Shown: positions 16,743-25,578 of the stretch, in pieces
How positions within the stretch are numbered: the first letter of the stretch is position 1
Layout: each line of letters starts with the position of its first letter
DNA from: Streptomyces sp. WAC 01529
Lineage (GTDB): Bacteria; Actinomycetota; Actinomycetes; Streptomycetales; Streptomycetaceae
NCBI RefSeq assembly: GCF_003945545.1
Contig: NZ_CP029617.1
Span: forward strand, 6,096,001 to 6,160,000
Direction of reading: 5' to 3'
Length of the DNA: 64,000 nucleotides
The notes under the pieces: model-generated
The model's input: the letters and a program-made list of their open reading frames with translations, nothing else
What the model was told of the DNA's origin: nothing
Database searches by the model: none
Position numbers and translations under genes: made by a program

Positions 16743-18683
16743 ATGACCGCACCAACCCCCGACAAGCCGTCCGTGAGCGAACGCGAGGCCCGGCAGGTCG
16801 CCGAGGCCGCCCGCGAGCAGGACTGGCGCAAACCCAGCTTCGCCAAGGAACTCTTCCTCGGCCGCTTCCGGCTCGACCTGATCCACCCGCACCCCATGCC
16901 GCCCGAAGAGGACGCCCGGCGCGGCGAGGAGTTCCTGGCCAAGCTCCGCGACTTCTGCGAGACGAAGATCGACTCGGCCCGCATCGAGCGCGAGGCACGG
17001 ATCCCCGACGAGGTCATCAAGGGCCTCAAGGAACTCGGCGCCCTCGGCATGAAGATCGACACCAAGTACGGCGGGCTCGGCCTCACCCAGGTCTACTACA
17101 ACAAGGCCCTCGCCCTCGTCGGCTCCGCGAGCCCCGCCATCGGCGCGCTGCTCTCCGCGCACCAGTCGATCGGCGTACCGCAGCCCCTGAAGATCTTCGG
17201 TACGCAGGAACAGAAGGACGCCTTCCTGCCGCGCTGCGCCCGCACCGACATCACGGCGTTCCTGCTGACCGAGCCGGACGTCGGCTCGGACCCGGCGCGC
17301 CTGGCCACCCTGGCGGTGCCCGACGGCGACGACTACGTACTGGACGGCGTGAAGCTGTGGACCACCAACGGCGTCGTCGCGGACCTGCTCGTGGTGATGG
17401 CCAGGGTGCCGAGGTCCGAGGGGCACAAGGGCGGCATCACGGCGTTCGTCGTCGAGGCGGGCGCCGAGGGCGTCACCGTCGAGAACCGCAACGCGTTCAT
17501 GGGCCTGCGCGGCCTGGAGAACGGCGTGACCCGCTTCCACCAGGTGCGCGTCCCGGCCACCAACCGCATCGGCCCGGAGGGCGCGGGCCTGAAGATCGCC
17601 CTCACCACCCTCAACACCGGGCGGCTCTCCCTGCCCGCCATGTGCGTCGGCGCGGGCAAGTGGTGTCTGAAGATCGCCCGCGAGTGGTCGGGCGCCCGCG
17701 AGCAGTGGGGCAAGCCCGTCGCGCACCACGAGGCGGTCGGCGCGAAGATCTCCTTCATCGCGGCGACGACCTTCGCGCTCGAAGCCGTCCTCGACCTCTC
17801 CTCGCAGATGGCCGACGAGGACCGCAACGACATCCGCATCGAGGCCGCGCTCGCCAAGCTGTACGGCTCCGAGATGGCCTGGCTGATGGCCGACGAGCTG
17901 GTCCAGATCCGCGGCGGCCGCGGCTTCGAGACCGCCGAGTCGCTCGCGGCCCGCGGCGAGCGCGCCGTCCCGGCCGAGCAGATCCTGCGGGACCTGCGCA
18001 TCAACCGCATCTTCGAGGGCTCCACGGAGATCATGCACCTGCTGATCGCCCGCGAGGCCGTCGACGCCCACCTGAAGGTCGCGGGCGACCTCATCGACCC
18101 CGACAAGACCCTCTCCGACAAGGCGCGGGCGGGCGCGCGGGCGGGCGGCTTCTACGCGCGCTGGCTGCCGAAACTGGTCACGGGCCCCGGCCAGCTGCCG
18201 CGCTCGTACACCGAATTCCACCCGCCCGGCCACGCCGACCTCTCCGGCCATCTGCGCTATGTCGAACGCGGCGCCCGCAAACTGGCCCGCTCCACCTTCT
18301 ACGCCATGTCCCGCTGGCAGGGGAAGATGGAGACCAAGCAGGGCTTCCTCGGCCGGATCGTCGACATCGGGGCCGAACTGTTCGCGATGAGCGCGGCCTG
18401 CGTACGCGCGGAACTCCTGCGCACCACGGAGGATTACGGCCGCGAGGCCTACCAACTGGCCGACATTTTCTGCCGCCAGTCCCGTATCCGCGTGGAGGAA
18501 CTCTTCGACCGCCTGTGGACCAACACCGACGAACTCGACCGCAAGGTCGTCAAGGGAGTCCTCTCGGGCACCTACGCCTGGCTCGAATCGGGAATCATCG
18601 ACCCCTCCGGAGAGGGCCCGTGGATCGCGGAAGCGGCCCCCGGCCCCTCCAAGCGCGACAACGTCCACCGCCCTATCCGCTGA
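16743..18683 (+). CDS. Acyl-CoA dehydrogenase, long form
   Basis: FAD enzyme of fatty-acid beta-oxidation, 646 residues, introducing the alpha-beta double bond into acyl-CoA. The core shows the FAD/substrate blocks FLLTEPDVGSD, LDGVKLWTTNG and the C-terminal IRGGRGFET and IFEGSTEIMH (about residue 423). The total length is well above the ~380-residue common form; about 200 extra C-terminal residues (WLPKLVTGPGQLP, RYVERGARKLARSTFYAMSR) resemble the long VLCAD/ACAD9-like architecture. It is a single-gene unit between a terminator and dxr. Chain-length preference cannot be judged from sequence. Confidence 0.92.
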   Translation: MTAPTPDKPSVSEREARQVAEAAREQDWRKPSFAKELFLGRFRLDLIHPHPMPPEEDARRGEEFLAKLRDFCETKIDSARIEREARIPDEVIKGLKELGALGMKIDTKYGGLGLTQVYYNKALALVGSASPAIGALLSAHQSIGVPQPLKIFGTQEQKDAFLPRCARTDITAFLLTEPDVGSDPARLATLAVPDGDDYVLDGVKLWTTNGVVADLLVVMARVPRSEGHKGGITAFVVEAGAEGVTVENRNAFMGLRGLENGVTRFHQVRVPATNRIGPEGAGLKIALTTLNTGRLSLPAMCVGAGKWCLKIAREWSGAREQWGKPVAHHEAVGAKISFIAATTFALEAVLDLSSQMADEDRNDIRIEAALAKLYGSEMAWLMADELVQIRGGRGFETAESLAARGERAVPAEQILRDLRINRIFEGSTEIMHLLIAREAVDAHLKVAGDLIDPDKTLSDKARAGARAGGFYARWLPKLVTGPGQLPRSYTEFHPPGHADLSGHLRYVERGARKLARSTFYAMSRWQGKMETKQGFLGRIVDIGAELFAMSAACVRAELLRTTEDYGREAYQLADIFCRQSRIRVEELFDRLWTNTDELDRKVVKGVLSGTYAWLESGIIDPSGEGPWIAEAAPGPSKRDNVHRPIR

Positions 18684-18781
18684 GCCTCGCCGAGGCGTCA
18701 CCGCAAGAATGCTGACGCCACGTTCGCCACATAGGGCCCCGCGCGGTCCGGCCGGACAGGTCTTGCGGCCACAATGGGGGG

Positions 18782-20050
18782 ATGAGCGACAGCCCATCCC
18801 CCCTCGCCGACCCGCATCTCGTCTTCGACCCCGTCTCCACGACGGACGGGACCGGCCCGCGGGACATCGTCATCCTCGGCTCCACGGGCTCGATCGGCAC
18901 CCAGGCCATCGACCTCGTCCTGCGCAACCCCGACCGCTTCCGCGTCACCGCACTCTCCGCCGCGGGCGGCCGCGTCGGCCTCCTGGCCGAACAGGCACGC
19001 CGACTGCGGGTCAGGACCGTCGCGGTCGCCCGCGAGGACGTCGTACCGGCGCTGCGGGAAGCGCTCCAGGGGCAGTACGAAGCGGGGGAGCCGCTCCCCG
19101 AGATCCTGGCCGGACCGGACGCCGCCACCCAGCTGGCCGCATCTCCCTGCCACACGGTCCTCAACGGCATCACCGGCTCCATCGGCCTCGCGCCGACGCT
19201 CGCCGCCCTCGAAGCGGGCCGCACCCTCGCGCTCGCCAACAAGGAATCCCTCATCGTCGGCGGCCCGCTCGTCAAGGCGGTCGCCAAGCCCGGCCAGATC
19301 ATCCCGGTCGACTCCGAGCACGCGGCCCTCTTCCAGGCGCTCGCGGCCGGTACGCGCGCGGACGTACGCAGACTCGTCGTCACCGCGTCCGGCGGCCCCT
19401 TCCGCGGACGTACGAAGGCCGATCTCGCGCACGTCACCCCCGAGGACGCGCTCGCGCACCCCACCTGGGCCATGGGCCCGGTGATCACCGTCAACTCCGC
19501 GACGCTGGTCAACAAGGGCCTGGAGGTCATCGAGGCGCACCTCCTCTACGACATCCCCTTCGACCGTATCGAGGTCGTCGTGCACCCCCAGTCGTACGTG
19601 CACTCGATGGTGGAGTTCACCGATGGCTCGACCCTCGCCCAGGCCACCCCGCCCGACATGCGCGGCCCGATCGCCATCGGCATCGGCTGGCCCGAGCGGG
19701 TGCCCGACGCGGCGCCCGCCTTCGACTGGACCAAGGCGTCGAGCTGGGAGTTCTTCCCCCTCGACAACGACGCGTTCCCGTCGGTCGGGCTCGCCCGGTA
19801 CGTCGGACAGCTCGCGGGCACGGCCCCGGCGGTGTTCAATGCCGCCAACGAGGAGTGCGTGGACGCGTTCCTCAAGGGCGCGCTGCCCTTCAACGGCATC
19901 ATGGAGACGGTGACGAAGGTCGTGGAGGAACACGGCACACCGGCATCGGGAACCTCCCTGACCGTGGCGGACGTCCTCGAAGCGGAGACCTGGGCGCGCG
20001 CTCGGGCCCGCGAACTGGCAGCCAAGACGACCGCGGAGGCTCGTGCATGA
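18782..20050 (+). CDS. dxr: 1-deoxy-D-xylulose 5-phosphate reductoisomerase
   Basis: Second enzyme of the MEP isoprenoid pathway, making 2-C-methyl-D-erythritol 4-phosphate with NADPH. The protein has 422 residues. The NADPH-binding motif GSTGSIG is at residues 33-39 after a ~25-residue N-terminal extension; further family blocks are NKESLIVGG and the metal/substrate site VDSEHAALFQAL. The gene overlaps rseP by 4 bp (ATGA), and ispG, a later enzyme of the same pathway, lies just downstream. This dxr-rseP-ispG arrangement is standard in actinobacteria. Confidence 0.97.
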   Translation: MSDSPSPLADPHLVFDPVSTTDGTGPRDIVILGSTGSIGTQAIDLVLRNPDRFRVTALSAAGGRVGLLAEQARRLRVRTVAVAREDVVPALREALQGQYEAGEPLPEILAGPDAATQLAASPCHTVLNGITGSIGLAPTLAALEAGRTLALANKESLIVGGPLVKAVAKPGQIIPVDSEHAALFQALAAGTRADVRRLVVTASGGPFRGRTKADLAHVTPEDALAHPTWAMGPVITVNSATLVNKGLEVIEAHLLYDIPFDRIEVVVHPQSYVHSMVEFTDGSTLAQATPPDMRGPIAIGIGWPERVPDAAPAFDWTKASSWEFFPLDNDAFPSVGLARYVGQLAGTAPAVFNAANEECVDAFLKGALPFNGIMETVTKVVEEHGTPASGTSLTVADVLEAETWARARARELAAKTTAEARA

Positions 20051-21348
20051 CGACCTTGATGATGATCCTCGGGATAGTCGTCTTCGTGATCGGGCTGCTC
20101 TTCTCGATCGCCTGGCACGAGCTGGGCCACCTGTCGACGGCCAAGATGTTCGGCATCCGCGTGCCGCAGTACATGGTGGGCTTCGGCCCGACCCTCTTCT
20201 CGCGCAAGAAGGGCGACACCGAGTACGGCATCAAGGCCATCCCCCTCGGCGGCTACATCCGCATGATCGGCATGTTCCCGCCCGGCGCCGACGGCCGGAT
20301 AGAGGCCCGCTCCTCCTCGCCCTGGCGCGGCATGATCGAGGACGCCCGCTCGGCGGCCTTCGAGGAGCTGAAGCCCGGCGACGAGAGCCGCCTCTTCTAC
20401 ACGCGCAAGCCGTGGAAGCGCGTGATCGTGATGTTCGCGGGCCCCTTCATGAACCTGGTCCTCGCCGTGGCGATCTTCCTCGGCGTGATGATGACGTTCG
20501 GCATCAGCTCCCAGACGACCCAGGTCAGCAAGGTCTCGGACTGCGTCATCCAGCAGAGCGAGAACCGCTCCAAGTGCGAGAAGGGCGACAAGCCCGCCCC
20601 CGCCAAGGCGGCGGGCCTCAAGCCCGCCGACAAGATCGTCGCCTTCCAGGGGCAGCCGGTCGACGACTGGTCCACGCTCCAGACGAAGATCCGCGAGACC
20701 ATCGGCCCGGCCACCCTCACGGTCGAGCGCGACGGCAAGCGGCTCGACCTGCACGCCAACCTCATCAAGAACCAGGTCACCAAGACCGACGGCGAAGGTG
20801 CCTACGTAGAGGGCAAGTACGTCTACGCCGGCTTCCTCGGCTTCACCCCCGCCACCGGCATCGTCCAGCAGTCCTTCGGCGACTCCGTGGAGCGCATGGG
20901 CGACATGATGGAGAGCGGCGTCGAGTCGCTGATCGCCCTGCCGTCCAAGATCCCGGACCTGTGGGACGCGGCGTTCGGCGACGGCGAGCGCAAGCAGGAC
21001 TCGCCGATGGGCGTGGTCGGCGCGGCCCGCGTGGGCGGTGACGTGTTCACCCTGGACATCCCGCCGCAGAACCAGATCGCGATGATGCTCTTCCTCATCG
21101 CGGGCTTCAACCTCTCGCTGTTCCTCTTCAACATGCTGCCGCTGCTCCCGCTGGACGGCGGCCACATCGCGGGCGCCCTGTGGGAGTCCCTGCGCCGCAA
21201 CGTGGCCAAGGTGCTGCGCCGCCCCGACCCGGGCCCCTTCGACGTGGCGAAGCTGATGCCGGTCGCCTATGTGGTGGCGGGGATCTTCATCTGCTTCACG
21301 ATCCTGGTGCTCATCGCGGACGTGGTGAACCCGGTGAGAATCTCCTAG
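20047..21348 (+). CDS. rseP: Site-2 intramembrane metalloprotease RseP
   Basis: Membrane zinc protease of 433 residues that cleaves within membrane segments, typically releasing sigma factors from anti-sigma factors or clearing signal peptides. The zinc motif HELGH lies in the first membrane segment (H24, E25, H28). A PDZ domain covers about residues 160-230 (AAGLKPADKIVAFQGQPV), and the second metal ligand motif LPLDGGH is in a C-terminal membrane segment. ATG 20047 overlaps the dxr stop codon. A strong hairpin follows the stop, so dxr-rseP is probably a two-gene unit. The substrate in this organism is unknown. Confidence 0.95.
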   Translation: MTTLMMILGIVVFVIGLLFSIAWHELGHLSTAKMFGIRVPQYMVGFGPTLFSRKKGDTEYGIKAIPLGGYIRMIGMFPPGADGRIEARSSSPWRGMIEDARSAAFEELKPGDESRLFYTRKPWKRVIVMFAGPFMNLVLAVAIFLGVMMTFGISSQTTQVSKVSDCVIQQSENRSKCEKGDKPAPAKAAGLKPADKIVAFQGQPVDDWSTLQTKIRETIGPATLTVERDGKRLDLHANLIKNQVTKTDGEGAYVEGKYVYAGFLGFTPATGIVQQSFGDSVERMGDMMESGVESLIALPSKIPDLWDAAFGDGERKQDSPMGVVGAARVGGDVFTLDIPPQNQIAMMLFLIAGFNLSLFLFNMLPLLPLDGGHIAGALWESLRRNVAKVLRRPDPGPFDVAKLMPVAYVVAGIFICFTILVLIADVVNPVRIS

Positions 21349-21363
21349 TTGCACGAAGTTTGC

Positions 21364-21394
21364 GGCGGCCCGGCACTCTATGTGCCGGGCCGCC
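21364..21394 (+). terminator. Strong hairpin terminator after rseP
   Basis: Perfect 13-bp inverted repeat GGCGGCCCGGCAC / GTGCCGGGCCGCC with loop TCTAT, starting 16 bases after the stop codon. It separates dxr-rseP from ispG. Confidence 0.88.
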
Positions 21395-21512
21395 CTCCAT
21401 TGGGTGGACTTACGGACGTGATGTGCCCGGCCCCCCTGGGGTGCCGTAATCTCGAAGCCTGGAGCCCGCCGATCTCGGGACCTCGATCCACACTCTTGGG
21501 GATGCTCGCCAG

Positions 21513-22670
21513 ATGACTGCCGTATCGCTCGGAATCCCGTCCGTTCCGACCAAGCTCGCCGACCGAAGGGTCAGCCGGAAGATCCAGGTCGGTTCGGTGG
21601 CCGTGGGCGGGGACGCACCGGTCTCCGTGCAGTCGATGACGACGACGCGTACGTCGGACATCGGTGCGACGCTCCAGCAGATCGCGGAGCTGACGGCGTC
21701 CGGCTGCCAGATCGTCCGGGTCGCCTGCCCCACGCAGGACGACGCCGACGCGCTGGCCACGATCGCCCGGAAGTCGCAGATCCCGGTCATCGCCGACATC
21801 CACTTCCAGCCGAAGTACGTCTTCGCGGCGATCGACGCGGGCTGCGCGGCGGTCCGCGTGAACCCGGGCAACATCAAGCAGTTCGACGACAAGGTCAAGG
21901 AGATCGCGCGCGCCGCCAAGGACGCGGGCACGCCGATCCGCATCGGCGTCAACGCAGGCTCGCTGGACGCGCGCCTCCTGAAGAAGTACGGCAAGGCGAC
22001 CCCCGAGGCGCTGGTCGAGTCGGCCCTGTGGGAGGCGTCCCTCTTCGAGGAGCACGACTTCCGGGACATCAAGATCTCGGTGAAGCACAACGACCCCGTG
22101 GTCATGGTCAACGCCTACCGCCAGCTGGCCGCCCAGTGCGACTACCCCCTGCACCTCGGCGTGACCGAGGCCGGTCCCGCCTTCCAGGGCACGATCAAGT
22201 CGGCGGTCGCCTTCGGCGCGCTGCTCTCCGAGGGCATCGGCGACACGATCCGCGTCTCGCTCTCGGCCCCCCCGGCGGAGGAGATCAAGGTCGGCATCCA
22301 GATCCTGGAGTCCCTCAACCTCCGCCAGCGCCGCCTGGAGATCGTCTCCTGCCCCTCCTGCGGCCGCGCCCAGGTGGACGTCTACAAGCTGGCCGAGGAG
22401 GTCACGGCGGGCCTCGACGGCATGGAGGTCCCGCTCCGCGTGGCCGTCATGGGCTGCGTGGTGAACGGCCCCGGCGAGGCCCGAGAGGCGGACCTCGGCG
22501 TGGCCTCCGGCAACGGCAAGGGCCAGATCTTCGTCAAGGGCGAGGTCATCAAGACCGTCCCCGAGTCGAAGATCGTGGAGACGCTCATCGAGGAGGCGAT
22601 GAAGATCGCGGCCCAGATGGAACAGGACGGCGTCCCCTCCGGCGAGCCGACCATCTCAGTAGCGGGCTAG
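21513..22670 (+). CDS. ispG: 4-hydroxy-3-methylbut-2-enyl diphosphate synthase (flavodoxin-type)
   Basis: Iron-sulfur enzyme of the MEP pathway, 385 residues, converting methylerythritol cyclodiphosphate to HMBPP. The N-terminal TIM-barrel part contains SVQSMTTTRT and RVNPGNIK. The C-terminal cluster domain has the three cysteines in CPSCGRAQVD and VMGCVVNGPGE that bind the 4Fe-4S centre. The length matches the short bacterial form. It lies directly after dxr-rseP but is separated by a terminator, so it has its own promoter. A 1.3 kb repeat-rich gap follows. Confidence 0.97.
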   Translation: MTAVSLGIPSVPTKLADRRVSRKIQVGSVAVGGDAPVSVQSMTTTRTSDIGATLQQIAELTASGCQIVRVACPTQDDADALATIARKSQIPVIADIHFQPKYVFAAIDAGCAAVRVNPGNIKQFDDKVKEIARAAKDAGTPIRIGVNAGSLDARLLKKYGKATPEALVESALWEASLFEEHDFRDIKISVKHNDPVVMVNAYRQLAAQCDYPLHLGVTEAGPAFQGTIKSAVAFGALLSEGIGDTIRVSLSAPPAEEIKVGIQILESLNLRQRRLEIVSCPSCGRAQVDVYKLAEEVTAGLDGMEVPLRVAVMGCVVNGPGEAREADLGVASGNGKGQIFVKGEVIKTVPESKIVETLIEEAMKIAAQMEQDGVPSGEPTISVAG

Positions 22671-22683
22671 CCCCAGCACCGCC

Positions 22684-22800
22684 CCCCGCCACAGCACGGA
22701 GCCCACACCGCCGCCCGCCACGGCGCGGGGCACATGCCGCCTCCCGCCACGGCGCGGGGCACACGCCGCCGCCCGCCACGGCACGGGGTACGCACGCCGC
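22684..22800 (+). repeat. Tandem repeat array, unit about 29-31 bp
   Basis: Successive copies of CCCGCCACGGCGCGGGGCAC plus about 10 bases (such as ACGCCGCCG) begin at 22684, 22713, 22742 and 22771. Increasingly degenerate relatives run on to about 22960. The array begins 14 bases after the ispG stop codon. Confidence 0.75.
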
Positions 22801-23121
22801 CTCCCCGCCCTTAGCGCACGGTGCCGCCCACGCCACCCTCGGCTTCAGCGCAGGGCACTCAGGCCGCCGCCGGGCTTCAGCGCGGGGCGCCCACGCCGCC
22901 CCGCCCACAGCGGGGGGAGGCACCCACGCCGCCCCGCGCCCGCAGCGCGCGGTGCCCACGCCTGAAGCCGGGCCGCAGCGCTGGGTGCGCACTTTGACGC
23001 CTGCCCGCGACTTGGGGTGCCCACGCCGCCGCCGGCCGCTGCTCTCCCCGCCAACGCTGATGCCCCGCCGCTCCCAGAGCGCCGGGGCATACGCGTGCCC
23101 CAGCGCCGCCCGGCCCCTAGC

Positions 23122-23168
23122 CCGCCGCTTCGCGGCGGATGCCTCCCACCCACCCACCCGTTCACCCC
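23122..23168 (-). repeat. G-run plus hairpin element, inverted copy
   Basis: Reverse orientation: the hairpin CCGCCGCTTCGCGGCGG (23122-23138) comes first and the C-rich complement CCCACCCACCCACCC (23145-23159) follows. Matches the copies at 14822, 23250, 23367 and 23691. Confidence 0.8.
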
Positions 23169-23249
23169 GCACCGCGCGAAACCGTAGGAACCCCCAAGCC
23201 CGGCCCCGAAAGCCCACGCCGCGTGAGGCGGCGGAGGGGGGAATGGCTC

Positions 23250-23294
23250 GGGGCAAACGGGCGGGTGGGTGGGGGGACCCGCCGCGAAGCGGCG
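23250..23294 (+). repeat. G-run plus hairpin element, direct copy
   Basis: GGGGCAAACGGGCGGGTGGG, a longer G run, then CGCCGCGAAGCGGCG. It keeps the same order and spacing as the other copies and is preceded by ATGGCTC, similar to the ATGGCNC before the copies at 14822 and 23691. Confidence 0.8.
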
Positions 23295-23525
23295 AAGGAC
23301 GGTCCGCCGGGTGGCAGGGGCTGATGGCCCGGGTATCCGGTGAGTAGGCAGGCAGGGAACGGTCCAGGGTGAACGGGTGGGTGGGTGGGGGGATTCGCCG
23401 CGAAGCGGCGAAGGGACAGCTCGCCGGGTGGCAGTGGCTGATGGCCCAGGTATCCGGTGAGTGGGTAGGCGGGGAACGGTTCAGGGTGAACGGGTGGGTG
23501 GGCGAAGGGACAACCTGCCGGGCGG
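23294..23525 (+). repeat. 116-bp tandem duplication, with a partial third copy
   Basis: A block starting GAAGG at 23294 and containing GGCTGATGGCCC, TATCCGGTGAGT and the G-run element is repeated from 23410, a period of 116 bases with few differences. A third, truncated copy starts at 23504 and lacks the hairpin before it. Confidence 0.75.
23367..23410 (+). repeat. G-run plus hairpin element, direct copy
   Basis: GGGTGAACGGGTGGGTGGG, further G run, then CGCCGCGAAGCGGCG; part of the 116-bp duplication. A version without the hairpin lies at 23484-23508. Confidence 0.8.
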
Positions 23526-23690
23526 CAGCGGCTGAGGGCGCGGGCAGGCGGCCTGCCGCGAAGCGCGAAGGCCCCCTCCGGGACAAGCTGTCGATGAGGT
23601 CCCGGGCGGGCAGGCGGCCTGGCGCGAAGCGGCAAGACCCCCACCGGGACGATGAGCCTCCGCCGCGAAGCGGCGATCAGGGAATGGCGC

Positions 23691-23734
23691 GGGGTGAACG
23701 GGTGGGTGGGTGGGGGAGTCGCCGCGGAGCGGCG
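23691..23734 (+). repeat. G-run plus hairpin element, direct copy
   Basis: GGGGTGAACGGGTGGGTGGG, further G run, then the hairpin CGCCGCGGAGCGGCG, with one base changed in the loop. An additional hairpin-only piece (CCGCCGCGAAGCGGCG) is at about 23660-23675. Confidence 0.8.
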
Positions 23735-24014
23735 AAGGTCCCCGCCGGAGGGGGCGAGCTGTCAATGCGGCCCCGGGCGGAAGCCCCGCCGCAGCGCGGG
23801 CCGGCACCGGTGCGGCCCCGGGCGGAAGCCCCCGCCGAGGCGCGAGCCGGCCCACCGGCCGGCAGTGCTGAGGGCCCCGCAGAGGGCACCCGGCCAGTCC
23901 CCACCGAAGAGAGCCCCCCGGGCCACCCGGGCCGACAAAAGGCACCCCCCGCACAAGGCGCCCCCGCCAGGTACAGTGCGGAGATCAGCAAACCGTATGG
24001 TGAGGCCCCCGCAC

Positions 24015-24863
24015 GTGTTGACTCAGACCACCACCCGGGTCCTCGAACCGAGTGACCTGGACGCCGCACTCGCCGTGCTCGACCGCGAGCCCGTCACGAA
24101 CGCCTTCGTGACCGCCCGCGTCCAGGTGGCCGGCCTCGACCCCTGGCGCCTCGGCGGCGAGATGTGGGGCTGGTACGAGCACGGCATGCTCGAGTCCCTC
24201 TGCTACGCGGGCGCCAACCTCGTCCCGATCTGCGCGACCCCGCGAGCCGTCCGCGGCTTCGCCGACCGCGCCCGCAGGGCAGGACGCCGCTGCTCCTCCA
24301 TCGTCGGCCCCGCCACCGCCACCGCCCAGCTGTGGCGGCTCCTGGAACCGTCCTGGGGCCCCGCCCGCGAGGTCCGCACCCGCCAGCCCCTGATGGTCAC
24401 CGACCGCCTCCCGGACGACATCACCCCGGACCCGTACGTCCGCCGCGTCCGCAAGGACGAGATGGACACGATCATGCCGGCGTGCGTGGCGATGTTCACC
24501 GAGGAGGTCGGCGTCTCGCCGATGGCCGGTGACGGCGGCCTCCTCTACCAGGCCCGCGTCGCCGAACTCGTCGGCGCGGGCCGCTCCTTCGCCCGCCTCG
24601 ACCAGGACGGCAAGGTCGTCTTCAAGGCCGAGATCGGCGCCGCCACCCCCCACGCCTGCCAGGTCCAGGGCGTCTGGGTGGCGCCCGAGTACCGCGGCCG
24701 CGGCCTCGCGGCACCCGGCATGGCGGCCGTCCTGCGCTACGCCCTCGAGGACGTCGCCCCCGTCGTCAGCCTGTACGTCAACGACTTCAACACCGCGGCC
24801 AGAGCGGCGTACCGACGCGTGGGCTTCCAGGAGGTCGGCGCCTTCATGAGCGTCCTCTTCTGA
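24015..24863 (+). CDS. GNAT acetyltransferase with N-terminal DUF4081-type domain
   Basis: Protein of 282 residues. The first ~130 residues form the conserved actinobacterial extension (LEPSDLDAALAVLDREPV, WGWYEHGMLESLCYAGANLV). The C-terminal half is a GNAT fold with the acetyl-CoA motif VAPEYRGRGLAAPGM and a typical end block YVNDFNTAARAAYRRVGF. GTG 24015 gives the family N-terminus MLTQTTTRVLE; longer in-frame openings run into repeats and are not real. No substrate can be predicted. A second GNAT gene follows 60 bp later and may be co-transcribed. Confidence 0.9.
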   Translation: MLTQTTTRVLEPSDLDAALAVLDREPVTNAFVTARVQVAGLDPWRLGGEMWGWYEHGMLESLCYAGANLVPICATPRAVRGFADRARRAGRRCSSIVGPATATAQLWRLLEPSWGPAREVRTRQPLMVTDRLPDDITPDPYVRRVRKDEMDTIMPACVAMFTEEVGVSPMAGDGGLLYQARVAELVGAGRSFARLDQDGKVVFKAEIGAATPHACQVQGVWVAPEYRGRGLAAPGMAAVLRYALEDVAPVVSLYVNDFNTAARAAYRRVGFQEVGAFMSVLF

Positions 24864-24923
24864 CGCCCCGCCCACCCCGAGCGCCCTGTTCAGAAGCGCG
24901 GCGGCGCGAAGTAGGGTCGCCCC

Positions 24924-25466
24924 ATGACTGACGACGTCGTGATCGGGCCCCTCGACCTCGCCACCCGGGTGGACGAAGCGCTGGACGTCCAGGCCCACGC
25001 CTTCGGGCTGAGCGACGACGAGGTGGCCGTCCGGCGCCAGATCGTCCTGCGCCACCTCACGTATCCGGGCGCCCGCTCGTTCGGCGCGACCACCCCCGAC
25101 GGCCGGCTCGTCGGCTTCGTCTACGGCATGCCCAACGACCGCCACCACTGGTGGTCGACGGTGGTCGAGCCCTACCTCCGCGGCCGGCACGTGGATGACT
25201 GGCTCGACGACTCCTTCGTCATCACCGAACTGCACGTGCACCCCGGCCACCAGAACCGCGGCATCGGCCGCACCCTGATCACCACCATCACCGAGGGCGT
25301 CCCCGAGCCCCGCTCGATCCTCTCCGCGATCGACGTCGAGAGCCCGGCCCGCGGCCTGTACCGCTCCCTGGGCTACACGGACCTGGCCCGCCGCGTCCTG
25401 TTCCCCAGCGCCGCCATGCCGTACGCCGTGATGGGCGCCCCGCTGCCCCTGCCGCGCCGGGTCTGA
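24924..25466 (+). CDS. GNAT-family N-acetyltransferase
   Basis: Single-domain acetyltransferase of 180 residues. The acetyl-CoA binding loop is VHPGHQNRGIGRTLI, followed by the family's late block SPARGLYRSLGY. The middle part is Trp/His-rich (NDRHHWWSTVVEPYL). It lies between the DUF4081-GNAT gene and proS; the proS neighbourhood is conserved in streptomycetes but gives no clue to the substrate. ATG 24924 is the only reasonable start. Confidence 0.9.
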   Translation: MTDDVVIGPLDLATRVDEALDVQAHAFGLSDDEVAVRRQIVLRHLTYPGARSFGATTPDGRLVGFVYGMPNDRHHWWSTVVEPYLRGRHVDDWLDDSFVITELHVHPGHQNRGIGRTLITTITEGVPEPRSILSAIDVESPARGLYRSLGYTDLARRVLFPSAAMPYAVMGAPLPLPRRV

Positions 25467-25578
25467 GCCAAACCGATTTCCGCCCGCGCCCGCGCCCCGG
25501 CTAACCTCCTGTTCATTACCCTCCCCACGCTCTCGGCCGTGCCGAGCAGAGGGGATCCCCTTGTAGCAGGAGTTGATC

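Larger units (their letters stand above)
22671..24014. other. Repeat-packed intergenic region of 1.3 kb
   Basis: No credible gene: long open frames exist on both strands but follow repeat periodicity and match no family. It holds a 29-31-bp tandem array (22684-22800 and decaying copies beyond), several G-run/hairpin elements (23122-23734) and a 116-bp tandem duplication (23294-23525). The promoter for the downstream acetyltransferase gene must be at the right end. Confidence 0.75.

Noticed and set aside
22671..24014. Possible CRISPR array because of many regular repeats
   Set aside because: The units are tandem or contain the whole element without unique equal-length spacers, and no cas genes are in the window.
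25467..25578. T-box or other riboswitch before proS
   Set aside because: The leader is too short and lacks T-box landmarks; T-boxes for proS are mainly a Firmicutes feature.
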